DNA from: Nostoc sp. CMAA1605
GTDB lineage: Bacteria > Cyanobacteriota > Cyanobacteriia > Cyanobacteriales > Nostocaceae
NCBI RefSeq assembly: GCF_021596505.1
Contig: NZ_PJIZ01000061.1
Location: forward strand, 1 to 43,487
DNA length: 43,487 nt
Reading direction: 5' to 3'
The position numbers and the translations under genes were made by a program. Below the pieces are notes generated by a model that saw only the letters and a list, made by a program, of their open reading frames with translations, did not search any database and was not told the DNA's origin. This document shows, in pieces, positions 8,860 to 18,046 of the stretch. How positions within the stretch are numbered: position 1 is the stretch's first letter; each line of letters opens with the position of its first letter.

Positions 8860-9798
8860 CTATTCCTTAGTTTGAGTCCGCCAAGATGTCGGATCAACAG
8901 ACTGTCCATTGACATACAAACCCCAATGTAAATGAGGCCCGGTAGACGCACCTGTTGAGCCAACTGCACCAATTAACTGTCCAGCCTTGACTATATCACC
9001 CTCTTTGACATTGATACGACTAAGGTGCATAAAAATACTGACAACTCCTTGTCCGTGATCCACCCCAACTACATTTCCATGCACCCGAAATCCCTGAGAT
9101 ACTGTACCAACTAACGCCACTTTACCTGCGGCGGGGGCGATGACAGGAGAACCTGCTGCACCAGCGTAGTCTAAACCTCGATGGTAGTAATCATTGGCGA
9201 ATTCACCGTTATAGTAACGACGTACACCATAAGGAGTGCTGAGTCGTCCTTTGTTTGGGGCAATAAATTTACCATTCCAAAACTTTTGCGGTGTTTGTAG
9301 GGCTTTAAAGGCAGCTACACGATTGAGTTCATATTCAGTAGCCCCGCCAGCAGATTTCCCAGGAGGTAAGGTAATACGCTGTACATTAAACTTCCGATTA
9401 CTTACCCAGATAGCCAGGTTTTTGACTTGTCCATCACCCACAACTTTGACTGTTCTAGTACCTGGTTTTTCTAAGGGAGTCGTGGGGATAAAAGAACGGT
9501 ATTGGTTGGCTGCAATTGGGTAAGCTGGATAAGTTTTTTGTCCCACAACTACTTCTGGAGTAGTTGAATTTTCTGCATTATCTACATTGATTAATATAGA
9601 TATAGTATCTCCCAAGCGAGGTTTAGCGGGACTTATCTGTACTTCTAAAGCTGCGACAGGTAAGGAAAAACTCACAGGGAAAACCGCACACAAGCCAATA
9701 AATAGATTGATCAGTTGATGATTGTTTGATGTATCTCCTTTGATGTTGCTAGACAGTAAATTTTTTTGAGAAGTTCGGGGATAATCTGCAATAGTCAT
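8860..9798 (-). CDS. M23-family metallopeptidase (LytM-like)
   Basis: 312 residues. A hydrophobic segment at about 29-50 acts as signal peptide or anchor, so the product works in the periplasm or at the wall. After a beta-rich N-terminal domain, the peptidase domain (about 180-305) has the zinc-site pattern H206-x3-D210 and H289-L-H291. All ligands expected for an active zinc endopeptidase of peptidoglycan cross-links are present, unlike the inactive EnvC/NlpD type. It is monocistronic, with an AT-rich upstream region. An ATG deeper in the gene could be the real start if the Ser/Asn-rich first 25 residues are not translated. Confidence 0.9.
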   Translation of the reverse strand: MTIADYPRTSQKNLLSSNIKGDTSNNHQLINLFIGLCAVFPVSFSLPVAALEVQISPAKPRLGDTISILINVDNAENSTTPEVVVGQKTYPAYPIAANQYRSFIPTTPLEKPGTRTVKVVGDGQVKNLAIWVSNRKFNVQRITLPPGKSAGGATEYELNRVAAFKALQTPQKFWNGKFIAPNKGRLSTPYGVRRYYNGEFANDYYHRGLDYAGAAGSPVIAPAAGKVALVGTVSQGFRVHGNVVGVDHGQGVVSIFMHLSRINVKEGDIVKAGQLIGAVGSTGASTGPHLHWGLYVNGQSVDPTSWRTQTKE

Positions 9799-10098
9799 AG
9801 CAATTAATAACCATACTTCACTTCTGTGAAAGAACAGACTCGCTAGCGATAGTTAGTGTTTCTTAAACAAAAGCCAATCTTTTTTGCTCAAAAAATATAT
9901 TTTTTCAGTAATTGCTTAGTGTCTCAACTATACTAACCGCTATATTAGAAATTGCAAACGATGCTTATATTAACTTGACATATTCTGATTTAACTATAGC
10001 AATCCGCTTTGATTTGCGAAATTCTTTGTGTAGGAAGGGAACTCTTAACAGGGAATCGGGAATCGGGAACGGGAAACAGAAGAAATAGTTTTTGTAAT
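9799..10098. other. AT-rich intergenic region with one solo repeat end
   Basis: I see no gene. At about 9995-10015 it holds TATAGCAATCCGCTTTGATT, which matches the terminal repeat of the small element at 29201-29314. The rest is promoter-like AT-rich DNA for the M23 peptidase gene. Confidence 0.55.
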
Positions 10099-11121
10099 TT
10101 ATGAGACGGCAGCTTCTAATAGCTCAATTGTTCCCAAGGAGGCATCAATTTCTACTGGTGTTCCCACTGGTAAAATAAATTTGTCCTGAATATGACCTAT
10201 CATTGACCCGTACCAAGCTGGAATTCCTAAAGGGAGGATGTGGTCTTGCAATACCTGCATTAATGTCAGTGATGGTTCATCACCCAGGCTACAATCACTA
10301 CATTGACCAAAAATAAAGCCGGCGATTTGGTTGAGTATACCAGCGTTTTTGAGTTGTGTTAACATCCGGTCTACCCGGTAGATGTCTTCGTTAGTATCTT
10401 CTACGAACAAAATACTGTTGTACCAAGAGGGTAGGTAGGGTGAACCTACCATTGCACACAAGACTGATAAGTTACCACCGACAAGCTTACCTTTGGCTTT
10501 TCCTGGTGTGATTGTTTGTACTTGTCCTTCTGGCGAGTTAGTATTTTTGAGTGTGACGGCTTGAGCATCAAAGAAAATGCGCTGGAGATAGTCCAACATA
10601 AAGGGAGTCCAAGTTGATGTAGCAACTGGGCCGTGAAAAGTCATAATTCGACTACGGGCATTAATAGCTAATAATAAAGCAGTGATATCGCTATAGCCCA
10701 TGAGAATTTTTGCGTGGGAGCGAATTAAGGGATAGTTGAGTAAAGGTAAAATTCGATTACAACCCCAACCGCCACGGATAGCGAGAATAGCTGCGACTGA
10801 ATTATCTGCAAACATATCATTTAAATCTTGGGCGCGATCGCTATCTTTCCCAGCTAAATAGCCGTAGCGATCAAAAATATGTTTACCTTGCTTGGTTTTT
10901 AATCCTAATTGGGTTAAATATTGCTGTACTTTTGCAATATATTTATGGTCAAAAATCCCCGCCGGAGCGACTAATCCCACTGTATCACCCACCTTTAGGC
11001 GTTGTGGTTTAATAATATCGTTGGGTGACAATTGTCCATAAACAGTAAGTTGAGGAATTTGGGTAGCCAAGGTAGCTAAACTAAAAGTTTGCAAAAATTG
11101 ACGGCGTTTAATTTTAGTCAT
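10099..11121 (-). CDS. LD-carboxypeptidase (S66 family), Tat-type leader
   Basis: 340 residues. The N-terminus KIKRRQFLQ followed by a hydrophobic stretch is a twin-arginine export signal, so the enzyme is likely periplasmic. The S66 (muramoyltetrapeptide carboxypeptidase, LdcA) motifs are in place: nucleophile S144 in GYSDIT, E241 in FVEDTNE, and H310 in GSMIGH. The family removes the terminal D-Ala from murein tetrapeptides during peptidoglycan recycling. Its neighbour towards higher coordinates is a small unknown gene, separated by heptamer repeats; the M23 peptidase on the same strand suggests a loose cell-wall grouping. Confidence 0.9.
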   Translation of the reverse strand: MTKIKRRQFLQTFSLATLATQIPQLTVYGQLSPNDIIKPQRLKVGDTVGLVAPAGIFDHKYIAKVQQYLTQLGLKTKQGKHIFDRYGYLAGKDSDRAQDLNDMFADNSVAAILAIRGGWGCNRILPLLNYPLIRSHAKILMGYSDITALLLAINARSRIMTFHGPVATSTWTPFMLDYLQRIFFDAQAVTLKNTNSPEGQVQTITPGKAKGKLVGGNLSVLCAMVGSPYLPSWYNSILFVEDTNEDIYRVDRMLTQLKNAGILNQIAGFIFGQCSDCSLGDEPSLTLMQVLQDHILPLGIPAWYGSMIGHIQDKFILPVGTPVEIDASLGTIELLEAAVS

Positions 11122-11218
11122 TAGTCATTAGTCATTAGTCATTAGTCATTAGTCATTAGTCATTACTCATTACTCATTACTCATTACTCATTACTCATTA
11201 CTCATTACTCATTACTTC
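11117..11218. repeat. Heptamer tandem repeats
   Basis: About six copies of TTAGTCA are followed by about eight copies of CATTACT. They start at the LD-carboxypeptidase start codon and run upstream, so they fill its promoter and leader region. Confidence 0.9.
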
Positions 11219-11244
11219 TACCTTGTCTCCCCAATTCCCAATCC

Positions 11245-11541
11245 CTATTCCCACGTTGAAACATCACGCAAGACACCAGGAATTTCTCCTTGGGAGAGGG
11301 GAAATTCTAAGATAGTTTCTCGATAACCTAAGTATCCAGATTCGGCAAATGATGATAGCATTCTCACTAATGCTAGCCAGACTTCTGGTTCATATTCCCA
11401 ATCACGGTAACGAGTAGAACGACCAGCAATTGAACGCAATGCCCAAAAATAGGAATTTCTGACTACAGAACCGCCTTTTTTGAATTCTGGTAGGTCTTCA
11501 TGGTATAAAAACAATACTTGATTGTCAATTTTGGCTCTCAT
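11245..11541 (-). CDS. Conserved hypothetical protein (98 aa)
   Basis: 98 residues, soluble and without a recognisable motif. It is rich in aromatic residues (YFWALRS, YRDWEYEPEVW) and acidic towards the C-terminus. It reads in the same direction as the LD-carboxypeptidase, with repeats between them. Composition and codon use look like a real protein, but I cannot assign a family. Confidence 0.5.
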   Translation of the reverse strand: MRAKIDNQVLFLYHEDLPEFKKGGSVVRNSYFWALRSIAGRSTRYRDWEYEPEVWLALVRMLSSFAESGYLGYRETILEFPLSQGEIPGVLRDVSTWE

Positions 11542-11574
11542 TAGGGACTTATAACTAAAAAATAATCAATCGCT

Positions 11575-11693
11575 TTGTAGGCAGAGTACCGGAGGCAGAG
11601 GGGCAGGGGGCAGGGGGCAGGGAGACAAGAGAGACAAGGGAGACGAGGAAGCTGAGAAGAATAAACAATTCCCCAATCCCCAATCCCCAATCC
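11575..11693. repeat. Intergenic G-rich short repeats
   Basis: GGGGCAG-type repeats, AGACAAG repeats and CCCCAATCCC repeats fill the gap between the 98-residue gene and the hybrid kinase stop codon. Confidence 0.8.
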
Positions 11694-13694
11694 CTAACCT
11701 CTCTTATTTAACAAATTCTTAGCAGTATTTTTTGATTCCTGCTTAAGTATACTGTGTAACGTTGTTAACAATTCTTTTTGTGTATATGGTTTGGCAAGTA
11801 ATTTTTTAACTTGTAAATTTTGCGCTAGTTGATGACTGTTTACTAAACCACTGACAGCCACAATTTTGACGTGGGGATTGATTTTTTGTAAAGCTTGAAT
11901 TGTGGCGTTACCATCCATAGCGGGCATCATCATGTCTATGAGGACTAAGTTGATTTTATCTTGGTGTTGGGCATAGAGTGCGATCGCCTCTACTCCATCA
12001 CTAGCAGTCAAGACTTGATAGTTGTAAGCTTCCAGTGAGATGGCTGTTGTTTCGAGAATTTGGGTTTCGTCATCAACAACTAAAATTAATTCACCGTTAC
12101 CTTTAAATAGTTCTAAGTCTTCTGTTAATGAGCTAACTGCCGCTTCTACTGCTGGTAGAAATATTTGAAATTGTGTACCTTTCCCCTGTTCGCTATTAAC
12201 TTTAATAAAACCATGATGACTTTTGATAATACCTTGTACAGTTGATAATCCTAGTCCTGTACCTTTACCTACATCTTTAGTGGTGAAAAATGGCTCAAAT
12301 ATTCTATCGAGAATTTCTGGTTCTATGCCTATACCTGTATCTGTGATAGAAATGACGATGTAAGAGCCAACATTAGCATCAAGATTCATGCGGGCATAGT
12401 GTTCATCAATAAATAAATTATCTGCACACAGACTTAAATTACCACCTTTTGGCATGGCATCACGGGCATTAACTACTAAATTCATGAGTACCTGATGTAA
12501 GTTAGTAGCATCACCAATGACTGTCCAAAGTTCTGGTTGAATTTTTGTCGAAAATTTAATCGATTTGGGAAATGTTTCTTGGACAATTTGGTTAATTTCG
12601 GAAAACAAGTAGTTAATTTGAACAATTGTGCGCTTCCCTTCAACGCCACGGGTAAACTGCAATACTTGCTTAACTAAGGCTGCACCACGTTTAGCGTTAG
12701 ACTCGATAGTTTGAAACATTCGTTGAGAGCGATCGTCAACATCGGGAAGTTTGATTTGTAATAGTTGGGCAGCTGTTAAAATCGGGGTCAGGATATTATT
12801 TAAGTCGTGAGCAATACCACCTGCTAATGTGCCAATACTCTCTAATCTTTGAGCGCGGAGAAACTGACTTTCCAATTGCTTTTTCTCTGTAATATCAGTG
12901 TAAACTGTCAGAATTGATTGCGGGGTTCCATTTGGATCACGCATCACATTCCAACGACTAGCAACAATAATTTTTTTGCCTTGTTGAGTTACTTGATGCA
13001 GTTCACCTTGCCAAGAATCATCCGTGGCTAAACTATCAATGATATGCTGCAATTGAGGAAAATTTTCTTGTGCATATATTAATTGACTAACATTTTTACC
13101 AATTACTTCTTGAGCTTGCCAGCCATATAAATTTTCTGCCCCCTGATTCCAGAAACATATATGCTGATTTAAGTCTATTACCAGCACAGCATCGGTGATT
13201 TTATCTAATAAAGCTGCTTGTTCTCTTAATTTGTTTTCTGCTTGGATTCGCTCTTGAATTTCATCGGCTAAAAGTTGATTTTGTCCTTTTAGTTGTTTTG
13301 TCAGATTACATAGTTTGAGGTGAATTTTTACACGGGCTAATACTTCTTCGTGTTGTAATGGTTTGGTGATGTAGTCTACTGCACCTAGATTTAAGCCTTT
13401 AACTTTTTCTCCTATTTCTGAAAGGGCAGTCATAAAAATAACCGGAATATCTTTAGTTAATTCATTGTTCTTCAAGCGGTGACAAGTTTCAAAGCCATCT
13501 ATTCCGGGCATAAGAATATCTAAAAGGATTAAATCGGGGGAAGCATATTCAGCTCTTGCTAAAGCACTTTCACCGTCTTCTGCAACTAATACTGTATATC
13601 CAGCATTGGCTAGAACATCAAACAGTATTTCTAAATTGATGGGAGTGTCATCAACTATGAGGATGACACCTTGATCAAGTGAATCACTAGGCAT
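11694..13694 (-). CDS. Hybrid histidine kinase (REC-PAS-HK-REC)
   Basis: 666 residues, with no membrane segments. The order is receiver 1 (about 9-125, D59 in LLDILMP, K111), a coiled coil (130-160), PAS (about 158-272), HisKA with H296 in GGIAHDLNN, HATPase (about 385-515, with NARDA, DTGIG and GTGLGL boxes), and receiver 2 (about 535-655, D587 in IDMMMP, K635). All phosphorelay residues are present. It is a cytoplasmic phosphorelay protein that takes its input from an upstream kinase through receiver 1 and from PAS. In related genomes this type often follows a large Ser/Thr-His hybrid kinase gene, and a relic of just such a gene lies directly upstream, so its natural partner may be lost. 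No output regulator is adjacent. Confidence 0.9.
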   Translation of the reverse strand: MPSDSLDQGVILIVDDTPINLEILFDVLANAGYTVLVAEDGESALARAEYASPDLILLDILMPGIDGFETCHRLKNNELTKDIPVIFMTALSEIGEKVKGLNLGAVDYITKPLQHEEVLARVKIHLKLCNLTKQLKGQNQLLADEIQERIQAENKLREQAALLDKITDAVLVIDLNQHICFWNQGAENLYGWQAQEVIGKNVSQLIYAQENFPQLQHIIDSLATDDSWQGELHQVTQQGKKIIVASRWNVMRDPNGTPQSILTVYTDITEKKQLESQFLRAQRLESIGTLAGGIAHDLNNILTPILTAAQLLQIKLPDVDDRSQRMFQTIESNAKRGAALVKQVLQFTRGVEGKRTIVQINYLFSEINQIVQETFPKSIKFSTKIQPELWTVIGDATNLHQVLMNLVVNARDAMPKGGNLSLCADNLFIDEHYARMNLDANVGSYIVISITDTGIGIEPEILDRIFEPFFTTKDVGKGTGLGLSTVQGIIKSHHGFIKVNSEQGKGTQFQIFLPAVEAAVSSLTEDLELFKGNGELILVVDDETQILETTAISLEAYNYQVLTASDGVEAIALYAQHQDKINLVLIDMMMPAMDGNATIQALQKINPHVKIVAVSGLVNSHQLAQNLQVKKLLAKPYTQKELLTTLHSILKQESKNTAKNLLNKRG

Positions 13695-13726
13695 ATATTT
13701 GGTATGTTTAATTTTTTAAAAAAAGT

Positions 13727-14297
13727 TTAAAATTGTTTAAAAAAATCTACACTTTGCTTGCCTTTAAAAGCTTTGACAAGTTGACGTAAATAATAGCAAA
13801 TAGAATTAGTTTTTTGTCTAATTCCTCTAGTTGTTCAACTCTTTGAGCAATAGCTCTTAGAGTACCCTACATTGCTAAATCTAGCAAAACTGTTAATTCA
13901 TCAGACGATGGAGTTTGTAGTCGCCAGTTTTTACCCAGGGGTATACCCCTAATAATAAATGAGAGTTATAAACATAATCATTTTGTTTTGCTAGATGAGA
14001 TATTAGGGGACTTCTAACTAAAAAAATATACAATTGCTGTGGTAAGCAGGGGGACAGGCTGCTGCCGTGAGCGTCAGCCGAACGGGAGCAGGGGGAAATC
14101 ACAATATTCTCTCTTGGAAATTGGATAATTTATTTTTTGGAAGTCCCTAGACTAAAACCAGAATTTTAACTTGATATGTTTGGTAATTAATCAAGATGTT
14201 GTGAGGCTGAATATCTTGATGAATGATATGATTTTGATGTAATAGAGCTAAACTTCTGGCTAATTGCAGAGCTATGTTGATGACTATCTGACTTGAT
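13727..14297 (-). pseudogene. Relic of a large Ser/Thr-kinase/histidine-kinase hybrid protein
   Basis: Two fragments read on the minus strand. The 5' piece (14297-14147) translates to a protein-kinase catalytic loop: LARSLALLHQNHIIHQDIQ, then PHNILIN and VKI; the DFG motif is replaced and a stop follows. The 3' piece (about 13955-13727) translates, through two frameshifts, to the typical C-terminal tail of cyanobacterial hybrid kinases: QTPSSDELTVLLDLAM, then RAIAQRVEQLEELDKK, then YLRQLVKAFKGK and a stop. The middle thousands of bases of such a gene are gone. This is decayed coding DNA immediately upstream of, and co-directional with, the intact hybrid kinase. The assignment is from motif recognition without a search. 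Confidence 0.6.
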
Positions 14298-14547
14298 TAT
14301 GTATTATATTATGGTTAATTTTGTAGATAGATTTTGAGTATTTGCTAAATTATTCTTCCGTGAACATATAATTTAACTAAAGTTAATATTTTTGTGAGTG
14401 TATACTTTACGCTAAAGTATAATTTTGTTTCAAAATAGCTATTTTTATTGGCAATACTACCTTAATGCTTGCAAACAAGATGTGTAGGCAAATATGATGT
14501 AGTTCAATAAGTATGTCTTGTCAACTTTAGAACAAATAGTAGATTAA
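14298..14547. other. AT-rich intergenic region upstream of tsaB
   Basis: I see no gene or repeat. It is very AT-rich and includes a TTTACGCTAAAGTATAA segment. It probably holds the tsaB promoter. Confidence 0.4.
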
Positions 14548-15207
14548 TTGGCTTTGATTACACAATTAGAAAACTTAACATTGGCGAAGTACGGTTTATC
14601 ACTGCACACAACTACACCCCAACTAGGTTTAGCCATTAGTAATTTCGCTGGCAATACTCGTTTTCAGATTTGGGATTTAGGGCGTGATTTATCTAGTTAT
14701 GTACATCAATATTTAATAGAATTCATCAAACCACAAACATGGCAAGATTTGGCATTTGTGGCGGTGGCTAAGGGGCCTGGAGGCTTTACGGGAACTCGAA
14801 TTGGGTTGGTTCTGGCTCGCACATTGGGGCAACAATTAGATATTCCGGTGTTGGGGGTGTCTACTTTAGCAGCAGTGGCTTGGTCTTATGGTAGCAAACA
14901 TCAGGAAGGTAGAGCGATCGCCGTAGAAATGCCAGCCCAACGGGGACAGGTTTTTGGCGCGATTTATCAAGTTGCTTCCCAGAATTCCGGCTTAATCAAT
15001 TTATTACCTGATACGGTGTTGACACCAGAAGCATGGCAAGAAACCCTTGCTAACTGGGAAACTGACTATCAGCTTGTTACAGCTAAATCTGGGTTAGCAG
15101 CCACGGTGACGAGTATTTTACAACTAGCTCATTTTGATTGGCAACTAGGACAGCGTCCTCATTGGTCAGAAACTTTACCTTACTACGGTCAGCATCCAGT
15201 AGTTTAA
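14548..15207 (+). CDS. tsaB: tRNA threonylcarbamoyladenosine biosynthesis protein TsaB
   Basis: 219 residues. An ASKHA-type fold protein that, with TsaD and TsaE, transfers threonylcarbamoyl to A37 of ANN-decoding tRNAs. The conserved block KGPGGFTGTRIGL (about residues 74-86) and GVSTLAAVAW are typical of TsaB (YeaZ). No ATG exists near the start, so TTG at 14548 (or TTG at 14554) must initiate; both keep the expected N-terminal beta strand. It lacks the metal-binding His residues of TsaD, as expected for TsaB. It is monocistronic. Confidence 0.88.
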   Translation: MALITQLENLTLAKYGLSLHTTTPQLGLAISNFAGNTRFQIWDLGRDLSSYVHQYLIEFIKPQTWQDLAFVAVAKGPGGFTGTRIGLVLARTLGQQLDIPVLGVSTLAAVAWSYGSKHQEGRAIAVEMPAQRGQVFGAIYQVASQNSGLINLLPDTVLTPEAWQETLANWETDYQLVTAKSGLAATVTSILQLAHFDWQLGQRPHWSETLPYYGQHPVV

Positions 15208-15344
15208 CGTAGCCAGATATTTTATCAGTAATTATACTAAATTTAGCAAATTTTTGTATAATTATATGCCATCGTAATTTATTTTAGGTTAGTTTATAAA
15301 TTCCTACGTCAGTTCAAAATCAAGATGTTCCATAATTGACAACT

Positions 15345-16388
15345 ATGCAAAATACAGGAATTTATAAACACATTCAGCGCAGCAATCGCAATCTTTTGGC
15401 TGTCAACGTCTGTTTAGTCTTATCTGTGATTGCTATAGCTGGGATGAATAGGCGATATTTATACAACTTCTTCTTTGGGCCTTTTCCTATAGATAATCAG
15501 ACACTTTTATCCAACACCACACCAGACGGTAGATTACAGTATTTCTTCAAAATTCGTGGTAGTGAATCTTTAAATACTGGTGTTCAGGAAGTAGAAAGAG
15601 AGGTGAGTAAATCTACAGGACAGACTAAAAGCGAGACAGTCAAAGCACATTATTTGGCTTTAGTGATTGAACAAAAATTACTCCTAGTTAAAACACCTAA
15701 TGCTAACGATTCTAAGGAATTTACTGGTGCATTGATAACTTTACCAAATGATGCTCGTGAAAAAATTGTCAATGAAGCCGAAGCCGAATTTCCGGCTTTG
15801 CGTGGCGTTTTTCTACCTTTAATGCTGGATGCTACGAATTTTCGGAACTCTGGATATATAGGACTAGGTGTAGGAATTCCTCTTTTCCTGTTGGGAGTGT
15901 GGAATTTATTTAACGTAGTTAAAAGGAAAGAGAACATAGAGAATCATCCGATCATGAATGATTTAAAAAGGTTTGGTTCTCCTAATGATGTAGCATTTAA
16001 AATAGATTCTGAATTACAGATAGCAGGTGATAAATCTACTATTGGGCCTGCTCAAATTACACCTTCTTGGATACTAAGGTCTCATTTCTTTGGGTTAGAA
16101 ATACTCAATTTAAATGAGATTGTTTGGATATATAAAAGCGTGACTACTCATTATAAATACTTTATTCCCGTCGGTAAAACTTATTCCGTCGTTATCTATA
16201 ATCGTCAAGGAAGACTATTGGAAATTCCCTGTAAAGAGCAAGAAGTCAATAGTATTATTGAACAAGTTATTACCTATGTACCGTGGGTTGTAGCGGGATA
16301 TAGTCAGGAGTTAAAAGATGTGTGGCAGAAAAATTTCTCTCAAATGATTGAGTTTGTTGATATGAAGCGGCAAGAAATTAGTAATTAG
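15345..16388 (+). CDS. Hypothetical two-TM membrane protein
   Basis: About 347 residues from the ATG; a TTG nine bases upstream is possible. One membrane segment lies near residues 17-34 and another near 170-190, with a soluble region between them that is likely extracytoplasmic. A roughly 150-residue C-terminal cytoplasmic domain rich in beta strands and aromatic residues follows. I do not recognise a family with confidence. It converges with the DUF4231 gene, with a small inverted-repeat element (16401-16475) between them. Confidence 0.6.
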   Translation: MQNTGIYKHIQRSNRNLLAVNVCLVLSVIAIAGMNRRYLYNFFFGPFPIDNQTLLSNTTPDGRLQYFFKIRGSESLNTGVQEVEREVSKSTGQTKSETVKAHYLALVIEQKLLLVKTPNANDSKEFTGALITLPNDAREKIVNEAEAEFPALRGVFLPLMLDATNFRNSGYIGLGVGIPLFLLGVWNLFNVVKRKENIENHPIMNDLKRFGSPNDVAFKIDSELQIAGDKSTIGPAQITPSWILRSHFFGLEILNLNEIVWIYKSVTTHYKYFIPVGKTYSVVIYNRQGRLLEIPCKEQEVNSIIEQVITYVPWVVAGYSQELKDVWQKNFSQMIEFVDMKRQEISN

Positions 16389-16400
16389 CTATAATTTAGG

Positions 16401-16475
16401 GTTTGTAGTGGGAACTTTAGTTCTCTTTACGAGACTCTCTGCGAACAAATCAGGACTAAAGTCCTTACTACGAAC
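16401..16475. repeat. Small inverted-repeat element (MITE-like), copy A
   Basis: The left end GTTTGTAGTGGGAACTTTAG is an imperfect inverted repeat of the right end, whose complement reads GTTCGTAGTAAGGACTTTAG. Related copies lie at 20879-20932 and 33250-33345. It sits between two convergent genes. Confidence 0.7.
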
Positions 16476-16505
16476 TAGAGTCAAGTTGTTCTAATTAGAC
16501 TGCTA

Positions 16506-17174
16506 TTAAATGTTAGCATTACTATCATTTTCTGGATTGACTGTTTCCTCTTCTTGTGTTGCTGAATTAATCTTGTTTGTCTGCGGTATCTGGATATTTT
16601 CTGGCATTTGTTGCTGTTTTTCGTCTGTTTTTTCTTGAACAACTTGAGTAGAATATATTTCTACATCTCGTTGAATGATATCTTCTACTTGACTGGCAAA
16701 AGTGTTAAATGCCTGCTCATGGTTGGGATATTGATGATAAATTCCTGCTAGTTGAGAAAATTGCCAGCCTTGGGTTTTTAAAGATTCAACTGTGCGACGA
16801 TAATGCCGCCAACGTTCTCCGTAATGAAAGAATTCTTCCACAGCCGCACTAATTGCGACTACTTGACTTAAACCAAAAGTTGACCAAACGATAATTTCTT
16901 TGAGGGGAAAATTTTTATTATTTCCTAGAGAGGGATTATTAATACTATTGATACTCACCAAAGCAGGAAGAATTATGCCGCCAATAATGGTGGTGATTCT
17001 TAATTTATAGTAGCGATCGCGTGCTTGATTAGCTTTACCTTCCATCCAGAGGATTTGATCTAACCAGCGCGATCGCAAAAAATGTCTCTGCTCATCACGC
17101 AGTTTAATAATTTCAAATAACTGATTAAAATCTTGCTTTAAAAATTCCTGGTAAGTATCCTTTTGCTTCGCCAT
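16506..17174 (-). CDS. DUF4231 (SLATT-like) two-TM protein
   Basis: 222 residues. Two membrane helices (about 60-77 and 94-113) are preceded by a charged N-terminal helix containing RSRWLDQILWMEGKA and followed by the EEFFHYGERWRHYRRT segment, all of which I recognise from DUF4231. DUF4231 belongs to the SLATT superfamily of two-TM proteins, proposed from comparative genomics to be pore-forming effectors controlled by nucleotide sensors. The C-terminus (about 175-222) is a polar, Gln/Asn/Glu-rich tail. It starts 3 bases after the stop of the SLOG/LSDAT gene, so the two are almost certainly co-transcribed. Confidence 0.8.
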   Translation of the reverse strand: MAKQKDTYQEFLKQDFNQLFEIIKLRDEQRHFLRSRWLDQILWMEGKANQARDRYYKLRITTIIGGIILPALVSINSINNPSLGNNKNFPLKEIIVWSTFGLSQVVAISAAVEEFFHYGERWRHYRRTVESLKTQGWQFSQLAGIYHQYPNHEQAFNTFASQVEDIIQRDVEIYSTQVVQEKTDEKQQQMPENIQIPQTNKINSATQEEETVNPENDSNANI

Positions 17175-17177
17175 TTT

Positions 17178-17930
17178 TCATTTTGAGGTAGACAGCACAC
17201 TCTTCATTATTGCGGCTAAACTCTCAAATCCTGTTGTGGAATCAAATAAATTAACGTAGTGTATCATACCAGATTTAGCTAGTTCCGTAGCTCTAGAATC
17301 TGTCTTTTCTCCATGTAAGGCACGGATGATCATATCTGCGGTTCTACCACTACCACCCACCACAATCACTAATCTTTTTGCCTTCACATTCTGGTAAGCA
17401 TCCTCAAAAGTAATCTCACCACCATTGATCAATATAGTGAGAGAAGGTGCGTCATTAGCCAAAACAGTTGCCAATTGAGCTAACCAGGGAGATTCATCCC
17501 CCCAATTATCACCAGGAACCAACACAAAATAATTGTGGTTTGGTTCTAGAGGCGTAGCATCAGCAGATGGTTCTAAACAATCGGGTAAAGCAACTTTACT
17601 TGCAGGTGCAACACCCACTAAAGCAAATTTTCCTCCGATTTGGGTACGTGCTTTACCCATGAGGCGCATGACTCCCGCATCAGTACCCCCATCGACAACA
17701 TAAACACCCAAATTTTCGGCAATAGGAGCTAAAATTTCCCGAAACAACCGTTGGATTTGCAGGAAATCTGCTTCACTCATCCTGCTTGCACCCCCTACAA
17801 CTACTAGCGAAGGACGAGCCATCGGCAAACCCATTGCGGCGACAGCTTGGGGTAAATCTGTGATTTGTTGTACATAAATAGCAGATGCTATTTGCCCATT
17901 TTTAAAGCTTAATTGTAAAGGTTTTTCCAT
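17178..17930 (-). CDS. SLOG-superfamily (LSDAT-like) ligand-sensor protein
   Basis: 250 residues, soluble, Rossmann-like. Phosphate-binding-type glycine motifs occur at GGAS (46-49), VVDGGTDAGVM (78-88), LINGGE (167-172) and VVGGSGRTADM (190-200), and the segment PLEPNHNYFVLVPGDNWGDES spans about 127-147. This pattern matches the prokaryotic LSDAT branch of the SLOG superfamily, related to the ligand-sensing N-terminus of TRPM channels. Such proteins are thought to bind nucleotide-derived ligands (ADP-ribose-like in TRPM2). It is the first gene of a two-gene operon with the DUF4231 membrane protein and is divergent from the ABC ATPase. Confidence 0.8.
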   Translation of the reverse strand: MEKPLQLSFKNGQIASAIYVQQITDLPQAVAAMGLPMARPSLVVVGGASRMSEADFLQIQRLFREILAPIAENLGVYVVDGGTDAGVMRLMGKARTQIGGKFALVGVAPASKVALPDCLEPSADATPLEPNHNYFVLVPGDNWGDESPWLAQLATVLANDAPSLTILINGGEITFEDAYQNVKAKRLVIVVGGSGRTADMIIRALHGEKTDSRATELAKSGMIHYVNLFDSTTGFESLAAIMKSVLSTSK

Positions 17931-18046
17931 AGCCCTTGTTTGTCAAGAAACATCAGGAATTAATTCCTGAGTGCCAGCTTGAACCCCAGTTACTATTCCC
18001 TAATGAATGGTAGTGTATGTATTGAAACTGTGTCATCAATTGGTTC

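Noticed and set aside
13893..14102. Minus-strand frame of 69 codons
   Set aside because: It overlaps the kinase relic in a different phase, and the relic reading explains the region better.
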